Shown here one piece after another: positions 1-8,068 of a stretch of 64,000 nt of DNA (positions are counted from its first letter, which is position 1; the number at the start of each line of letters is the position of its first letter). Position numbers and translations under genes: made by a program. Origin of the DNA: Amycolatopsis antarctica (GTDB lineage: Bacteria; Actinomycetota; Actinomycetes; Mycobacteriales; Pseudonocardiaceae). Below the pieces are notes generated by a model. That model searched no databases. It was not told the origin of the DNA and saw only the letters and a program-made list of their open reading frames with translations. The stretch spans positions 1-64,000 of the forward strand of contig NZ_NKYE01000014.1 of the NCBI RefSeq assembly GCF_002262875.1, in the 5' to 3' direction.

Positions 1-148
1 CGATGTAGCCGAGGCTGCCGACCTGGGCGAACAGTTCGTGCTGGTAGATGAAGAAGGCGCTGATCGCCACCGGCATCACGAAACTCGTGATCAGTACCGA
101 TCGGTTCCGGAAAATCTGGATCAGCTCACTACGAGCGATGGACAACAT
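1..148 (-). CDS. ABC-2 type transporter permease, N-terminal part (runs off the window)
   Basis: Read on the minus strand, an ATG at 148 opens a frame that stays open for 49 codons to the window edge. It starts MLSIARSELIQIFRNRSVLI, and after that comes a hydrophobic stretch (TSFVMPVAISAFFIY). An N-terminal 'E-L-x-Q-x-x-R-N-R' amphipathic segment followed by the first membrane helix is typical of ABC-2 export permeases. An AAAGGA sequence lies about 10 bases upstream. The ATP-binding subunit ends 51 bases upstream on the same strand, so the two should be one operon making an exporter. The substrate cannot be told, and the C-terminal five or so helices lie outside the window. Confidence 0.8.
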   Translation of the reverse strand, partial: MLSIARSELIQIFRNRSVLITSFVMPVAISAFFIYQHELFAQVGSLGYI

Positions 149-199
149 GACAGGCGAATCCTTTTCCGAGTCGTGGGAGGCTGGGATGAGGGGGATGGG

Positions 200-1090
200 T
201 CAGTCGTTGCCGATGGCGCGGAACACGTCATCGAGTCGCGTCGGGCCCGCTTCGAGTCCCCGCAACTCCACCGCGTGATCCTGTGCCCAGCCGAGCAGGG
301 TGTGCAGGTCCTTCTGCAGTGAGAACGTCTCGATCACGATCTTCCCGTCGCTCTCCGGCCTGCCCCGCAACGGAAGGCGCGGCACCGGCCCCGAGGACGG
401 TATGCCGAAACTGATCACCGCGGGCAGGGTCTGGGTCAGCTCAGCGACGGTCCCTTCCTTGTGGAAGGTGCCCTGGTGCATCAGGCCGATCCGGTCGGCG
501 CGCTGCTGCGCCTCTTCCAGGTAGTGCGTGGTCAGCACGATCGTCGAGCCGTCCTCACGCAACTTGTCCACCGAGTCCCACAGGGCGTCCCTGGACTGGA
601 TGTCCAGACCGGTCGTCGGCTCGTCCAGGAAAACCAGTTCGGGCGTTCCGAACACCGCGGTGGCGAAGTCGAGCCGCCGCTTCTCACCGCCGGAGAGCTG
701 CGACACCTTCGTTCCCGCCTTCGGCTTGAGGTCCACCACCCCCAGCACCCGGTCCACAGTGTCCTGGCGCTCGCTGAGCCGCCCGATCAGGTGGATGGAT
801 TCCCGGACCGTCAGATCGGGAGCGAAACCGCTCTCCTGCAACATGATCCCCATCCGGGGGCGGACGGAAGCCCGGTCGCCCGGGCGCTGGCCGAACACCC
901 GCACCGAACCCGACGTCGCTGTCCGGTGCCCCTCGATCACCTCCAGTGTCGAGGTCTTTCCCGCGCCGTTGGTACCCAGCAGCGCGTAGAACTCGCCTTG
1001 CCCGACGGTGAAGGACAGGTCCTTCACCGCGTGGAAGTCGCCGTACTTGAGGTTCAGACGTTCAACGTCGATCACTGATGTCGTGGGCAT
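200..1090 (-). CDS. ABC transporter ATP-binding protein (export type)
   Basis: A 296-residue nucleotide-binding subunit that would energise the permease encoded just downstream. Walker A is GTNGAGKT at residues 39-46, the ABC signature LSGGE at 132-136, Walker B with the catalytic Glu (LVFLDEP) at about 152-158, and the switch His in LTTHY near 189. The residues after about 215 form the C-terminal extension common in drug and lipid exporters of the DrrA/CcmA-like subfamily (DUF4162-like region). The ATG at 1090 gives the usual start right before the first beta strand. It reads as the first gene of a two-gene operon with the permease at 148. Substrate unknown; drug or antibiotic export is only a family-level guess. 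Confidence 0.9.
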   Translation of the reverse strand: MPTTSVIDVERLNLKYGDFHAVKDLSFTVGQGEFYALLGTNGAGKTSTLEVIEGHRTATSGSVRVFGQRPGDRASVRPRMGIMLQESGFAPDLTVRESIHLIGRLSERQDTVDRVLGVVDLKPKAGTKVSQLSGGEKRRLDFATAVFGTPELVFLDEPTTGLDIQSRDALWDSVDKLREDGSTIVLTTHYLEEAQQRADRIGLMHQGTFHKEGTVAELTQTLPAVISFGIPSSGPVPRLPLRGRPESDGKIVIETFSLQKDLHTLLGWAQDHAVELRGLEAGPTRLDDVFRAIGND

Positions 1091-1136
1091 ACACAGATCT
1101 CAGCAGGTTGGGCGTCCGGCGACCAGTGCGACCACG

Positions 1137-1610
1137 TCACGAGCCCGCCATGACATTCACGCTGGTGGACGTATGACGCAGTGTCACTACCGGCTCCCCG
1201 GCCGGAGCTCCGTTGCACAGGCTGGTGCTGCCCTCGATCGCGACGCCCAGCACGGCCGCGTTGTACAGAAACGACCGAACGGAGTGCCAGACTATCGCGT
1301 GCCCGATCACTCGTCCTTCGATGCGGACGTCGGAGGTGGAGAAGGTGGTTCCGCCGGTTGGGCACGCGCACACCGGGGAACGACATTCCGCGGCCGTGGT
1401 GGAAGTACAGGCTCGCGTAATGCGTGGTGTACCCGGCATGCAGAATCAGCCACGCCAGGAGTGTGGTCGCGGCCGCCAGAGCCTTGACGCCCACAGTGCC
1501 TGCGCCTCCGACTGGATCTCATCAGCCAGTTCGCCGGCGGCCGCCACTAGCAGCCCGCTGGTCAGTCCGGTGGCGCTGGAGAGCGCGAGAATGGCGAACC
1601 GCAACCACAT
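1137..1610 (-). pseudogene. DUF1345 membrane protein, decayed
   Basis: Three pieces of one DUF1345-like protein can be read on the minus strand in alternating frames. The ATG at 1610 gives MWLRFAILALSSATGLTSGL; the middle frame (from about 1495) gives LAWLILHAGYTTHYASLYF and then GMSFPG; the third frame (to the stop at 1137) gives STSDVRIEGRVIGHAIV and SFLYNAAVLGVAIEG. In intact family members these blocks follow each other as 'LVHTVFALRYAxLYY - DFPG - FQVSDVxxxxR - LSFLFNTVIVALAVN'. Two frame changes and loss of the stretch before 'TSDV' make a functional product very unlikely. It sits between the YdcF-like gene and the ABC ATPase gene. Family assignment is from recalled motif order, not a search. 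Confidence 0.55.
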
Positions 1611-1728
1611 CGTGCGCACGGGCAGCCCAAGCCGGGAGCGCGTCCTCGAGACGGCGTTTCAGGGCGACAGGAACACCGGCCACGTCAACGCCGCCGATTC
1701 CGAATCACACCGCTCCGGCATCCGCCGG

Positions 1729-2805
1729 TCAACGGAGGGCGACCATTACGCCAAGGGCCGCGAGTATTCCGGTGATACCGAGATTGACCATCCGGTGCCC
1801 CATGAGAACGGCGGCGAATTCGCGGATAGTGGCACTCGGCCAGTAGTAGAGCGCTGTCGGGGAACCTGCCACCTGCCCGTTCACGGTGGCCTTGCGGGCC
1901 ATGATCGCGGCGCGGTAGGCGTGGAAGTTGTTGGTGACGACCACACACCGGTAGCCGGGCTTTCGCTGTTCCATCAACTCGTGGCTGAACGCCAGATTCT
2001 GTTCGGTCGTGGTGGAGCGATCCTCGCGGAGTACGTCCGTCTCGGGCACGCCGGCGGCGAGGAGATAGTCGGCCATGGCATGGGATTCGGGCAGGGCCTC
2101 GTCCGTGCCCTGTCCACCCGAGGTGACGATCATCGGCTCCGCGCCGCTCGCCCGTTCGGTGGAGTAGAGCAGCTTCGCCTTGTCGAGACGGCTGGCGAGC
2201 AGTGGCGGTATCCGTCCGTCGATCACTCGCGAACCGAGCACCACCACGAAATCGATCCCCGGGCGTATCCGGAGACGGCCGTAGAGAAAGGCGTAGCCCA
2301 GGTAGCAGCAGAACAGGAAACCCACATAGGACAGTGCCGCCAGCGCGGGGATGGCGACCGCGGCGATCGTGTGGTTCTGCGTGTACTGGGTGGCCGCGAG
2401 CAGAATCAGCAGACCGATCATCCCGAGGCCGGCCAGCAGGGAGAGCAGGTTGCCGAGACTGCGGCTCTCCCTGCGGATCATGGTGACCCCGTTGGCGATC
2501 AGGAAGACCGCGAGTACCAGCACAGTCAGCAGTGGCAGCAGAATGACGGCGGTCGCGACGGTCCCTGCCGTACTCGCGGGCAGGCGCTGGATGTCGTCGA
2601 TCAGGGCCATCAGCAGGAACACCAGGCCGAGGCCGAGCAGCACGGCGTTGCGGAACCGCCGGCGATCCTGGCGGATGCTGAGAATCGCGAGCAGGACCAG
2701 CACTCCGGAGCAGGCGTAGAGCATGAAGGCCAATTCGATGATGCGACGGGCGGACGCCAGGACCCTAGCCGTTCCGCCGGTGGTTTCCGGCCGCGCGGAC
2801 CTCAT
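1729..2805 (-). CDS. YdcF/SanA-type DUF218 integral membrane protein
   Basis: A 358-residue membrane protein ending in a DUF218 domain. About six hydrophobic helices fill the first 190 residues, followed by the DUF218 signature: FVVVLGSRVIDGRIPPLLASRLDKA, TSGGQGTDEALPESHAMADYL, the REDRSTTTEQNLAFS block and a VVTNNFHAYRA motif. These are the conserved Gly/Ser/Glu/Asn/His positions of YdcF and SanA proteins, a family linked to envelope metabolism with no settled reaction. The ATG at 2805 was chosen because the longer upstream frame would be an Arg/Pro-rich stretch overlapping the divergent ATPase gene; a GGGCGG lies just upstream. It ends in a short helix, IRE-FAAVLMGHRMVNLG, seen in the actinobacterial version. 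Confidence 0.85.
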   Translation of the reverse strand: MRSARPETTGGTARVLASARRIIELAFMLYACSGVLVLLAILSIRQDRRRFRNAVLLGLGLVFLLMALIDDIQRLPASTAGTVATAVILLPLLTVLVLAVFLIANGVTMIRRESRSLGNLLSLLAGLGMIGLLILLAATQYTQNHTIAAVAIPALAALSYVGFLFCCYLGYAFLYGRLRIRPGIDFVVVLGSRVIDGRIPPLLASRLDKAKLLYSTERASGAEPMIVTSGGQGTDEALPESHAMADYLLAAGVPETDVLREDRSTTTEQNLAFSHELMEQRKPGYRCVVVTNNFHAYRAAIMARKATVNGQVAGSPTALYYWPSATIREFAAVLMGHRMVNLGITGILAALGVMVALR

Positions 2806-2949
2806 GCCGCCCGAACGCGGTCGTGGTTCACCCCGCCGGGTTACCCCCTGTGCCAAGGAGTTCGCGGCGACCGGAGTGATCCTGGGAAACGCCACCTTAA
2901 GCGGTGAACATCGCCGTCGTGGTGACGGGCGGCGGGTACGGTCGCGAGC

Positions 2950-5352
2950 GTGGTGGATACGCGCGCCGTGGCGACATCGGACACGCACGGGCTCACTGAG
3001 GACGAGGTCCGGGAACGGGTCGTACAGGGGCGATCCAACGACATACCCGAACGGGCGGGCCGGAGCACCTGGGACATCGTCCGCGCCAACGTTCTCACCC
3101 GGATCAACGCGATCTTCGCCGTCCTGTTCGCGATCGTGGTGTCGACCGGTTACGTGCTGGACGGTTTGTTCGGCGGCCTGATCGTGGCGAACAGTGTGAT
3201 CGGGATCGTGCAGGAACTGCGGGCGAAACGGATGCTGGACCGGTTGTCGATCATCGGTCAGGCCCGGCCGCGAGTGCGCAGGGACGGCCGGACCGTCGAA
3301 CTGGCACCGAATCAGGTGGTCGCCGATGACGTGATCGAACTGGGGCCCGGCGATCAGGTCGTGGTCGACGGCGAGGTGCTCGACGGCGCGGCGCTGGAGG
3401 TCGACGAGTCACTGTTGACCGGGGAGTCCGACCCGGTGGTCAAGAATGCCGGCCAGCAGGTGCTTTCCGGGAGTTTCGCGGTGGCGGGCTCCGGCGTGTA
3501 CCGGGCCACCAAGGTCGGCCGGGCCGCCTACGCCGCGCGCCTGGCAGAGGAGGCGGGCAAGTTCACCCTGGTCGATTCCGAGCTGCGCAACGGCATCGAC
3601 AGGATTCTGAAGTTCATCACCTACCTGCTCGTCCCGGCCGGGGCGCTGTCCGTCTACAACCAGCTCTCCGGGGACCAGGCGCTGCCCGAGGCCCTGCGCG
3701 GCATGGTCGCCGCACTGGTCCCGATGGTGCCGGAGGGGCTGATCCTGCTCACCTCGATCGCGTTCGCGGTCGGCGTGGTGCGACTGGGAAAGCGGCAGTG
3801 CCTGGTGAACGAACTGCCCGCGATCGAGGGCCTGGCGAGGGTGGACGTCGTCTGCGCGGACAAGACCGGAACGCTGACCGAGAACGCGATGCGGCTCGCA
3901 CAGGTCCGGCCGGTCGGGGGAAACGAGATGCCGGACGAGGTACTCGCCGCGCTCGCCGCCGCCGATCCCCGGCCGAACGCCAGCCTGGCGGCCATCGCCG
4001 AGGCACACCCGGACGATCCCGGCTGGACGGTCACCGCGATCGCCCCGTTCTCCTCGGCCCGCAAGTGGAGCGGCGCCTCCTTCGGTGATCACGGCGACTG
4101 GGTTCTCGGCGCGCCGGACGTGCTGCTCGCGGCGGACCACGCCGTGCGTGCCGAGGCCGCTGTCGCCGGTTCGGACGGCCTGCGCGTGCTGCTGCTGGCC
4201 AGGGCGGCGGGAGCGGTCGACCGGGAGGACGCCCCCGCAACGGTGGACCCGGTCGCCCTGGTGTTGCTGGAACAGAAGATCCGACCCGACGCCAAGGACA
4301 CATTGGACTATTTCGCCGGGCAGCGGGTGACGGTGAAGGTGATCTCCGGTGACAATGCCGCCTCGGTCGGCGCGGTGGCCGCGACGCTCGGCCTGCCCGG
4401 CGCGGGCTCGCCCACGGACGCGCGTTCACTGCCGGGGGAACCCGCCGGCCTGGCCGCCGAAGTCGAACGGGGCTCGGTGTTCGGCCGGGTCACCCCGGTC
4501 CAGAAGCGCGCGATGGTCGGCGCCCTGCGGTCCGGCGGGCACACCGTCGCGATGACCGGCGACGGGGTCAACGACGTGCTGGCCCTCAAGGACGCCGACA
4601 TCGGGGTCGCGATGGGAGCGGGCAGCCCGGCCACCCGGTCGGTGGCGCAGATCGTGTTGCTGGACAACAAGTTCGCCACGCTGCCGTACGTGGTCGCCGA
4701 GGGCAGGCGGGTGATCGGCAACATCGAGCGGGTCGCGAACCTGTTCCTGACCAAGACCGTCTACTCGGTACTGCTCGCACTGCTGGTCGGCATCCCCGGC
4801 CTGATCGGGTTCGACGCGCTGCCGTACCCGTTCCTGCCGAGGCACGTCACCATCATCGGCTGGTTCACCATCGGCCTGCCCGCGTTCGTCCTGTCGCTGG
4901 CACCGAACAACGAACGCGCGCGCGGCGGTTTCGTGCCGCGGGTGATGCGGATGGCGGTGCCCGCCGGGGTGATCATCGCGATCGCGTCCTTCGTGTCCTA
5001 CGTGCTCACCTACCCCGGCGTCACCGGCAGCCCCGCGGAGCAGGTGCGGGCGAGCACCGCGGCGCTGGTCACGCTGATGGCGATCGCACTGTGGGTACTC
5101 GCTATCGTGGCCCGGCCCTATGCCTGGTGGAAGATCGCGCTGCTGGCGGTGATGGCCTGCGCGTCCACGCTGATGTTCCTGACCCCGTTCACCAGGGATA
5201 TCTTCCAGCTCGATCCGTCCGATGCCGGCGCCACGCTGACGGCGTTCGCCTGCGCGGCGGCCGGCATCGTGCTCGTCGAAGCGGCCTGGTGGGCGGGCAG
5301 GCCGCTTCGACGAACACCTAACCAGCGAAGCATTTCCGGCCCGCGATCCTAG
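2950..5352 (+). CDS. ctpE: Cation-transporting P-type ATPase, CtpE-like
   Basis: An 800-residue E1-E2 ATPase in the plasma membrane. The actuator TGES is at 157-160, the membrane motif PEGL at 261-264, the phosphorylation site DKTGT at 304-308 and the hinge TGDGVND at about 536-542. The later LPYPFLPRH segment and a Leu/Ala-rich C-terminus with six helices match the CtpE class, whose M. tuberculosis member (about 800 residues) is linked to calcium uptake and envelope integrity. There is no N-terminal heavy-metal domain (no CxxC). The GTG at 2950 is preceded by a GGGCGGCGGGT stretch and stands 144 bases from the divergent YdcF-like gene. Its stop overlaps the stop of the convergent ABC permease by 4 bases. 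The ion specificity is inferred from the family. Confidence 0.88.
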   Translation: MVDTRAVATSDTHGLTEDEVRERVVQGRSNDIPERAGRSTWDIVRANVLTRINAIFAVLFAIVVSTGYVLDGLFGGLIVANSVIGIVQELRAKRMLDRLSIIGQARPRVRRDGRTVELAPNQVVADDVIELGPGDQVVVDGEVLDGAALEVDESLLTGESDPVVKNAGQQVLSGSFAVAGSGVYRATKVGRAAYAARLAEEAGKFTLVDSELRNGIDRILKFITYLLVPAGALSVYNQLSGDQALPEALRGMVAALVPMVPEGLILLTSIAFAVGVVRLGKRQCLVNELPAIEGLARVDVVCADKTGTLTENAMRLAQVRPVGGNEMPDEVLAALAAADPRPNASLAAIAEAHPDDPGWTVTAIAPFSSARKWSGASFGDHGDWVLGAPDVLLAADHAVRAEAAVAGSDGLRVLLLARAAGAVDREDAPATVDPVALVLLEQKIRPDAKDTLDYFAGQRVTVKVISGDNAASVGAVAATLGLPGAGSPTDARSLPGEPAGLAAEVERGSVFGRVTPVQKRAMVGALRSGGHTVAMTGDGVNDVLALKDADIGVAMGAGSPATRSVAQIVLLDNKFATLPYVVAEGRRVIGNIERVANLFLTKTVYSVLLALLVGIPGLIGFDALPYPFLPRHVTIIGWFTIGLPAFVLSLAPNNERARGGFVPRVMRMAVPAGVIIAIASFVSYVLTYPGVTGSPAEQVRASTAALVTLMAIALWVLAIVARPYAWWKIALLAVMACASTLMFLTPFTRDIFQLDPSDAGATLTAFACAAAGIVLVEAAWWAGRPLRRTPNQRSISGPRS

Positions 5353-6188
5353 GCGTCCCGGGTACGCAGCACCCGGTCACCGGTCAGCAGGGCCACGGCC
5401 GCCCAGGCCGCGGTGATCGTGAGTGCCACCGCGCCCCCGTACGGGGCGGGTGCGGAGGTCATCGGATTCACCTGACCGTCCACCACCATCAGGTTCAGGC
5501 CGGCGACCCCCGGCAGGTAGTCCACCGCCGCCGTCATCCCCATCCCGGCCAGCAGCAGGGGCGCCACGAGCAGCAGGGCGAAGGTGACCGCGATCGACCC
5601 GGCAACGCTGCGCAGCGCCGTGCCCACCCCGATCGCCAGCGCCGACAGCAGCGCCAGGTACGCCCCGGTGCCCGCCACCGCCCCGAGGACGGCACCCCCG
5701 TCCGGGGCGGGCGCCTTGCCGCCCAGCACCGCGGTGCCGAGCCCGATCGACGAGGCGGAGAACAGCACGCCGGCGCCGAACATCACCGGCATCAGCACCG
5801 CGCACTTGGCCACGGGCACCCGCCACCGAGCCGGAACCCACTGCAGGGTCGAACGGATGCTCCCGGTGGCGTACTCGCTCGCGATCGTCAGCGAGGCGAC
5901 GGTCAGCACGGCGAGCTGGGTCAGGTACAGCACCGACTCCGCGGCGACCGAGGGCGCCGACAGCTCGGCCGCCGACACCGATCCGGCGGCGTACTGGGCG
6001 CGCAGCGACAGCGCCAGCAGCGCCGAGTAGCCGAGCTGCAGCCCGGCCGCGGCGGCGAGGCCCCACCAGGTCGAGCGCAGCGACCAGAACTTCGTCCACT
6101 CCGCGGCGACGGCCCCGGCGAGTCCGCCGCCGATCCGGGTCGTCGCGGTCTCCGCCATCCCCGTGTCCGTCATCTTGTTGCCTGTCAT
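5349..6188 (-). CDS. ABC-2 type transporter permease
   Basis: A 279-residue permease of the NatB/ABC-2 kind. After a polar start containing AAEWTKFWSLRSTWW, a typical amphipathic entry segment, there are about six membrane helices; IASEYATGSIRSTLQWVPAR is the cytoplasmic loop motif shared with actinobacterial ABC-2 permeases ('EYRTGTIRSTL'). The ATG at 6188 overlaps the stop of the upstream ATPase gene (ATGA), so translation is probably coupled. Together the pair would form an exporter of unknown substrate. The stop overlaps the end of the convergent CtpE-like gene by 4 bases, leaving no room for a separate terminator. Confidence 0.88.
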   Translation of the reverse strand: MTGNKMTDTGMAETATTRIGGGLAGAVAAEWTKFWSLRSTWWGLAAAAGLQLGYSALLALSLRAQYAAGSVSAAELSAPSVAAESVLYLTQLAVLTVASLTIASEYATGSIRSTLQWVPARWRVPVAKCAVLMPVMFGAGVLFSASSIGLGTAVLGGKAPAPDGGAVLGAVAGTGAYLALLSALAIGVGTALRSVAGSIAVTFALLLVAPLLLAGMGMTAAVDYLPGVAGLNLMVVDGQVNPMTSAPAPYGGAVALTITAAWAAVALLTGDRVLRTRDA

Positions 6189-7123
6189 GGCCGAGCTCCT
6201 GCCGTGTCGTCCGCGGCCACGCCGTACTCGGCGGAGCCCTCCGTCAGTTCCATGTAGGCCTGCTCCAGCGAGGCCTCTTCCGCCCGCAGGCCGTGCAGGC
6301 GGATCCGCAGTTCGTGCGCGATGCCGCCGACCTCCTCGACGGGCATTCCGTGCACCCGCACGCCGTCCGCGCCGTCCGGATCGACGCTCCGCGCCGATGG
6401 CCGCAACCGGGCCGTCAACGCCCGCAGGTCCGCCTCCCGCGCCACCCGCACCAGCACCGAGCTCCGTGAGTTGCGGGTGATGAACTCGTCCAGCGGGGCG
6501 TCCGCCAGCAGCCTGCCCCGGCCGATCACCACCAACCGGTCCGCGGTCTGCTGCATCTCGCTCATCAGGTGGCTGGAGACGAACACCGTGCGTCCCTCGG
6601 CCGCGAGCGAGCGCATCAGCCGCCGGATCCACCGCACCCCGTCCGGATCGAGCCCGTTCACCGGCTCGTCGAACATCAGCACGCCCGGATCGCCGAGCAG
6701 CGCGCCCGCGATACCGAGCCGCTGCCCCATGCCGAGCGAGAACTGCCCGGCCCGCTTGCCCGCGACATCGCTCAACCCGACCGTCGCCAGCACCTCCTCC
6801 ACCCTCGACGGCCGGATGCCGTTGCTGCGCGCCATCGCCAACAGATGCCGTCCCGCGCTCCGGCCCGGATGGGTGGCCTTCGCGTCGAGCAGCGCGCCGA
6901 CCTCCCGCAGCGGATGCGCGAGCCGGTCGTAGCGTTTCCCCCGGACCAGCGCGTGCCCGGCGTCCGGCCGGTCGAGGCCCAGCACCATGCGCATCGTGGT
7001 GGATTTCCCGGCGCCGTTCGGGCCGAGGAACCCGGTCACCATGCCGGACTCCACCGTGGTGGTGAGCCCGTCGACGACGGTCTTCGCGCCGTAGCGTTTC
7101 GTCAGTCCGTTCAGCGTGATCAT
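6185..7123 (-). CDS. ABC transporter ATP-binding protein
   Basis: A 312-residue ATPase partnered with the permease whose start overlaps its stop. Walker A is GPNGAGKST at 34-42, the signature is the variant FSLGMGQR at 128-135 (the SLGM form used by bacitracin and daunorubicin-type exporters), Walker B is VLMFDEP at 148-154 followed by VNGLDP, and the switch His is in SSHLMSEM. The C-terminal hundred residues are the family's accessory domain. The ATG at 7123 is the only sensible start. Transcription would begin in the 136-bp gap shared with the divergent voltage-sensor-like gene. Likely role: self-protection or lipid/drug export, by family only. Confidence 0.9.
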   Translation of the reverse strand: MITLNGLTKRYGAKTVVDGLTTTVESGMVTGFLGPNGAGKSTTMRMVLGLDRPDAGHALVRGKRYDRLAHPLREVGALLDAKATHPGRSAGRHLLAMARSNGIRPSRVEEVLATVGLSDVAGKRAGQFSLGMGQRLGIAGALLGDPGVLMFDEPVNGLDPDGVRWIRRLMRSLAAEGRTVFVSSHLMSEMQQTADRLVVIGRGRLLADAPLDEFITRNSRSSVLVRVAREADLRALTARLRPSARSVDPDGADGVRVHGMPVEEVGGIAHELRIRLHGLRAEEASLEQAYMELTEGSAEYGVAADDTAGARP

Positions 7124-7259
7124 GTGCCCTTCCTCGTCCAGCGGCCGTTACCGGAGGCGACGCTACGAACGACGGCGACCGGCGGTAATGGCCCGGAGTC
7201 AGGACTTGCCCCTACTTTCGGCACCACGGGATCGGCACGTCCGCCGGGGGAGAGGCACA

Positions 7260-8066
7260 ATGCGGCGCATGGCTAGCGGACCTGCGACCCGCCGTGGCGG
7301 AGTCCCCCTCGTCGACCTCGCGATGCTGGTGCTCGCCCTCGGCTCGGTGGGCTTGCTGCTGTACGTGATGTTCTTCCCGCACTCCGATGCGACGGCACAG
7401 CGCGTCTTCGTCATCGACACCTGCGTGTGCGGGGTGTTCCTGATCGAGTTCCTGTGGCGGTGGCGGCAGCAGGGCTGGGAGAAGTGGTTCCCGCTGCGCA
7501 ACTGGTACGAGGTGCTGGGCATGATCCCCATCGCGCACCCCGCCCTGCGCGGTTTCCGCTTGCTGCGCGTCGTCGTGGTGCTGGTGCGCCTTGCCCGCAC
7601 CGCCGACCGCGCCTTCGGCGAGAAGTTCAGCCAGCGGCTGCTGGAACGGCTGACGGGCCCGATCGTCAAGGCGATCAAGAAGCCGATCACCATCGCCGTG
7701 ATGGACGAGGTGGTGGGGGTGCTGGAGACCGGGAACTATCCGCAGAACCTGGCCCGCTCGCTGGGCGAGAACCAGGCCCTGCTGCGTGCGGTGATCTCGG
7801 AGAAGCTGCGTGAGGACCCACAGACCGGGAGACTCGCCAAGCTGCCCTTCCACGACGAGATCGTGCGTACCACCGTGGACACCTCGATGCGCGTCATTCT
7901 CGCCACGCTCACCGATCCGCGCATCGACCACTTCTTCGCCGAGGTGGTCAAGGAGAACCGGGAACAGATCCGCGAGGCGATCCAGCTCGGCCTGAACGAG
8001 CGGGACGCTTCGGAGGAGGAGCTGGAACGCGAGCTGCCGACCGTCCCGCAGCGGTTGCGCTCCTGA
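7260..8066 (+). CDS. Voltage-sensor-like ion transporter family membrane protein
   Basis: A 268-residue protein that looks like the S1-S4 part of an ion-channel subunit. Two hydrophobic helices (VDLAMLVLALGSVGLLLYV and RVFVIDTCVCGVFLIEFL) are followed by FPLRNWYEVLGMIPIAHP, matching the S3 region of potassium channels, and by an S4-like segment with regularly spaced Arg (RGFRLLRVVVVLVRLAR). No pore loop (no TVGYG) follows; instead there are about 150 soluble, charged residues, including predicted helices and a C-terminal Glu-rich tail. The ATG at 7260 was preferred to upstream starts because GGGGAGAGG lies 6 bases before it. It could be a voltage-sensing regulator or a proton-conducting sensor; function is not established. 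Confidence 0.75.
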   Translation: MRRMASGPATRRGGVPLVDLAMLVLALGSVGLLLYVMFFPHSDATAQRVFVIDTCVCGVFLIEFLWRWRQQGWEKWFPLRNWYEVLGMIPIAHPALRGFRLLRVVVVLVRLARTADRAFGEKFSQRLLERLTGPIVKAIKKPITIAVMDEVVGVLETGNYPQNLARSLGENQALLRAVISEKLREDPQTGRLAKLPFHDEIVRTTVDTSMRVILATLTDPRIDHFFAEVVKENREQIREAIQLGLNERDASEEELERELPTVPQRLRS

Positions 8067-8068
8067 AC

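Noticed and set aside
1213..2907. Long plus-strand frame (about 564 codons) across the DUF1345 remnant and YdcF-like gene
   Set aside because: Composition is that of an antisense shadow, with no motif; the minus-strand YdcF-like protein explains the region.
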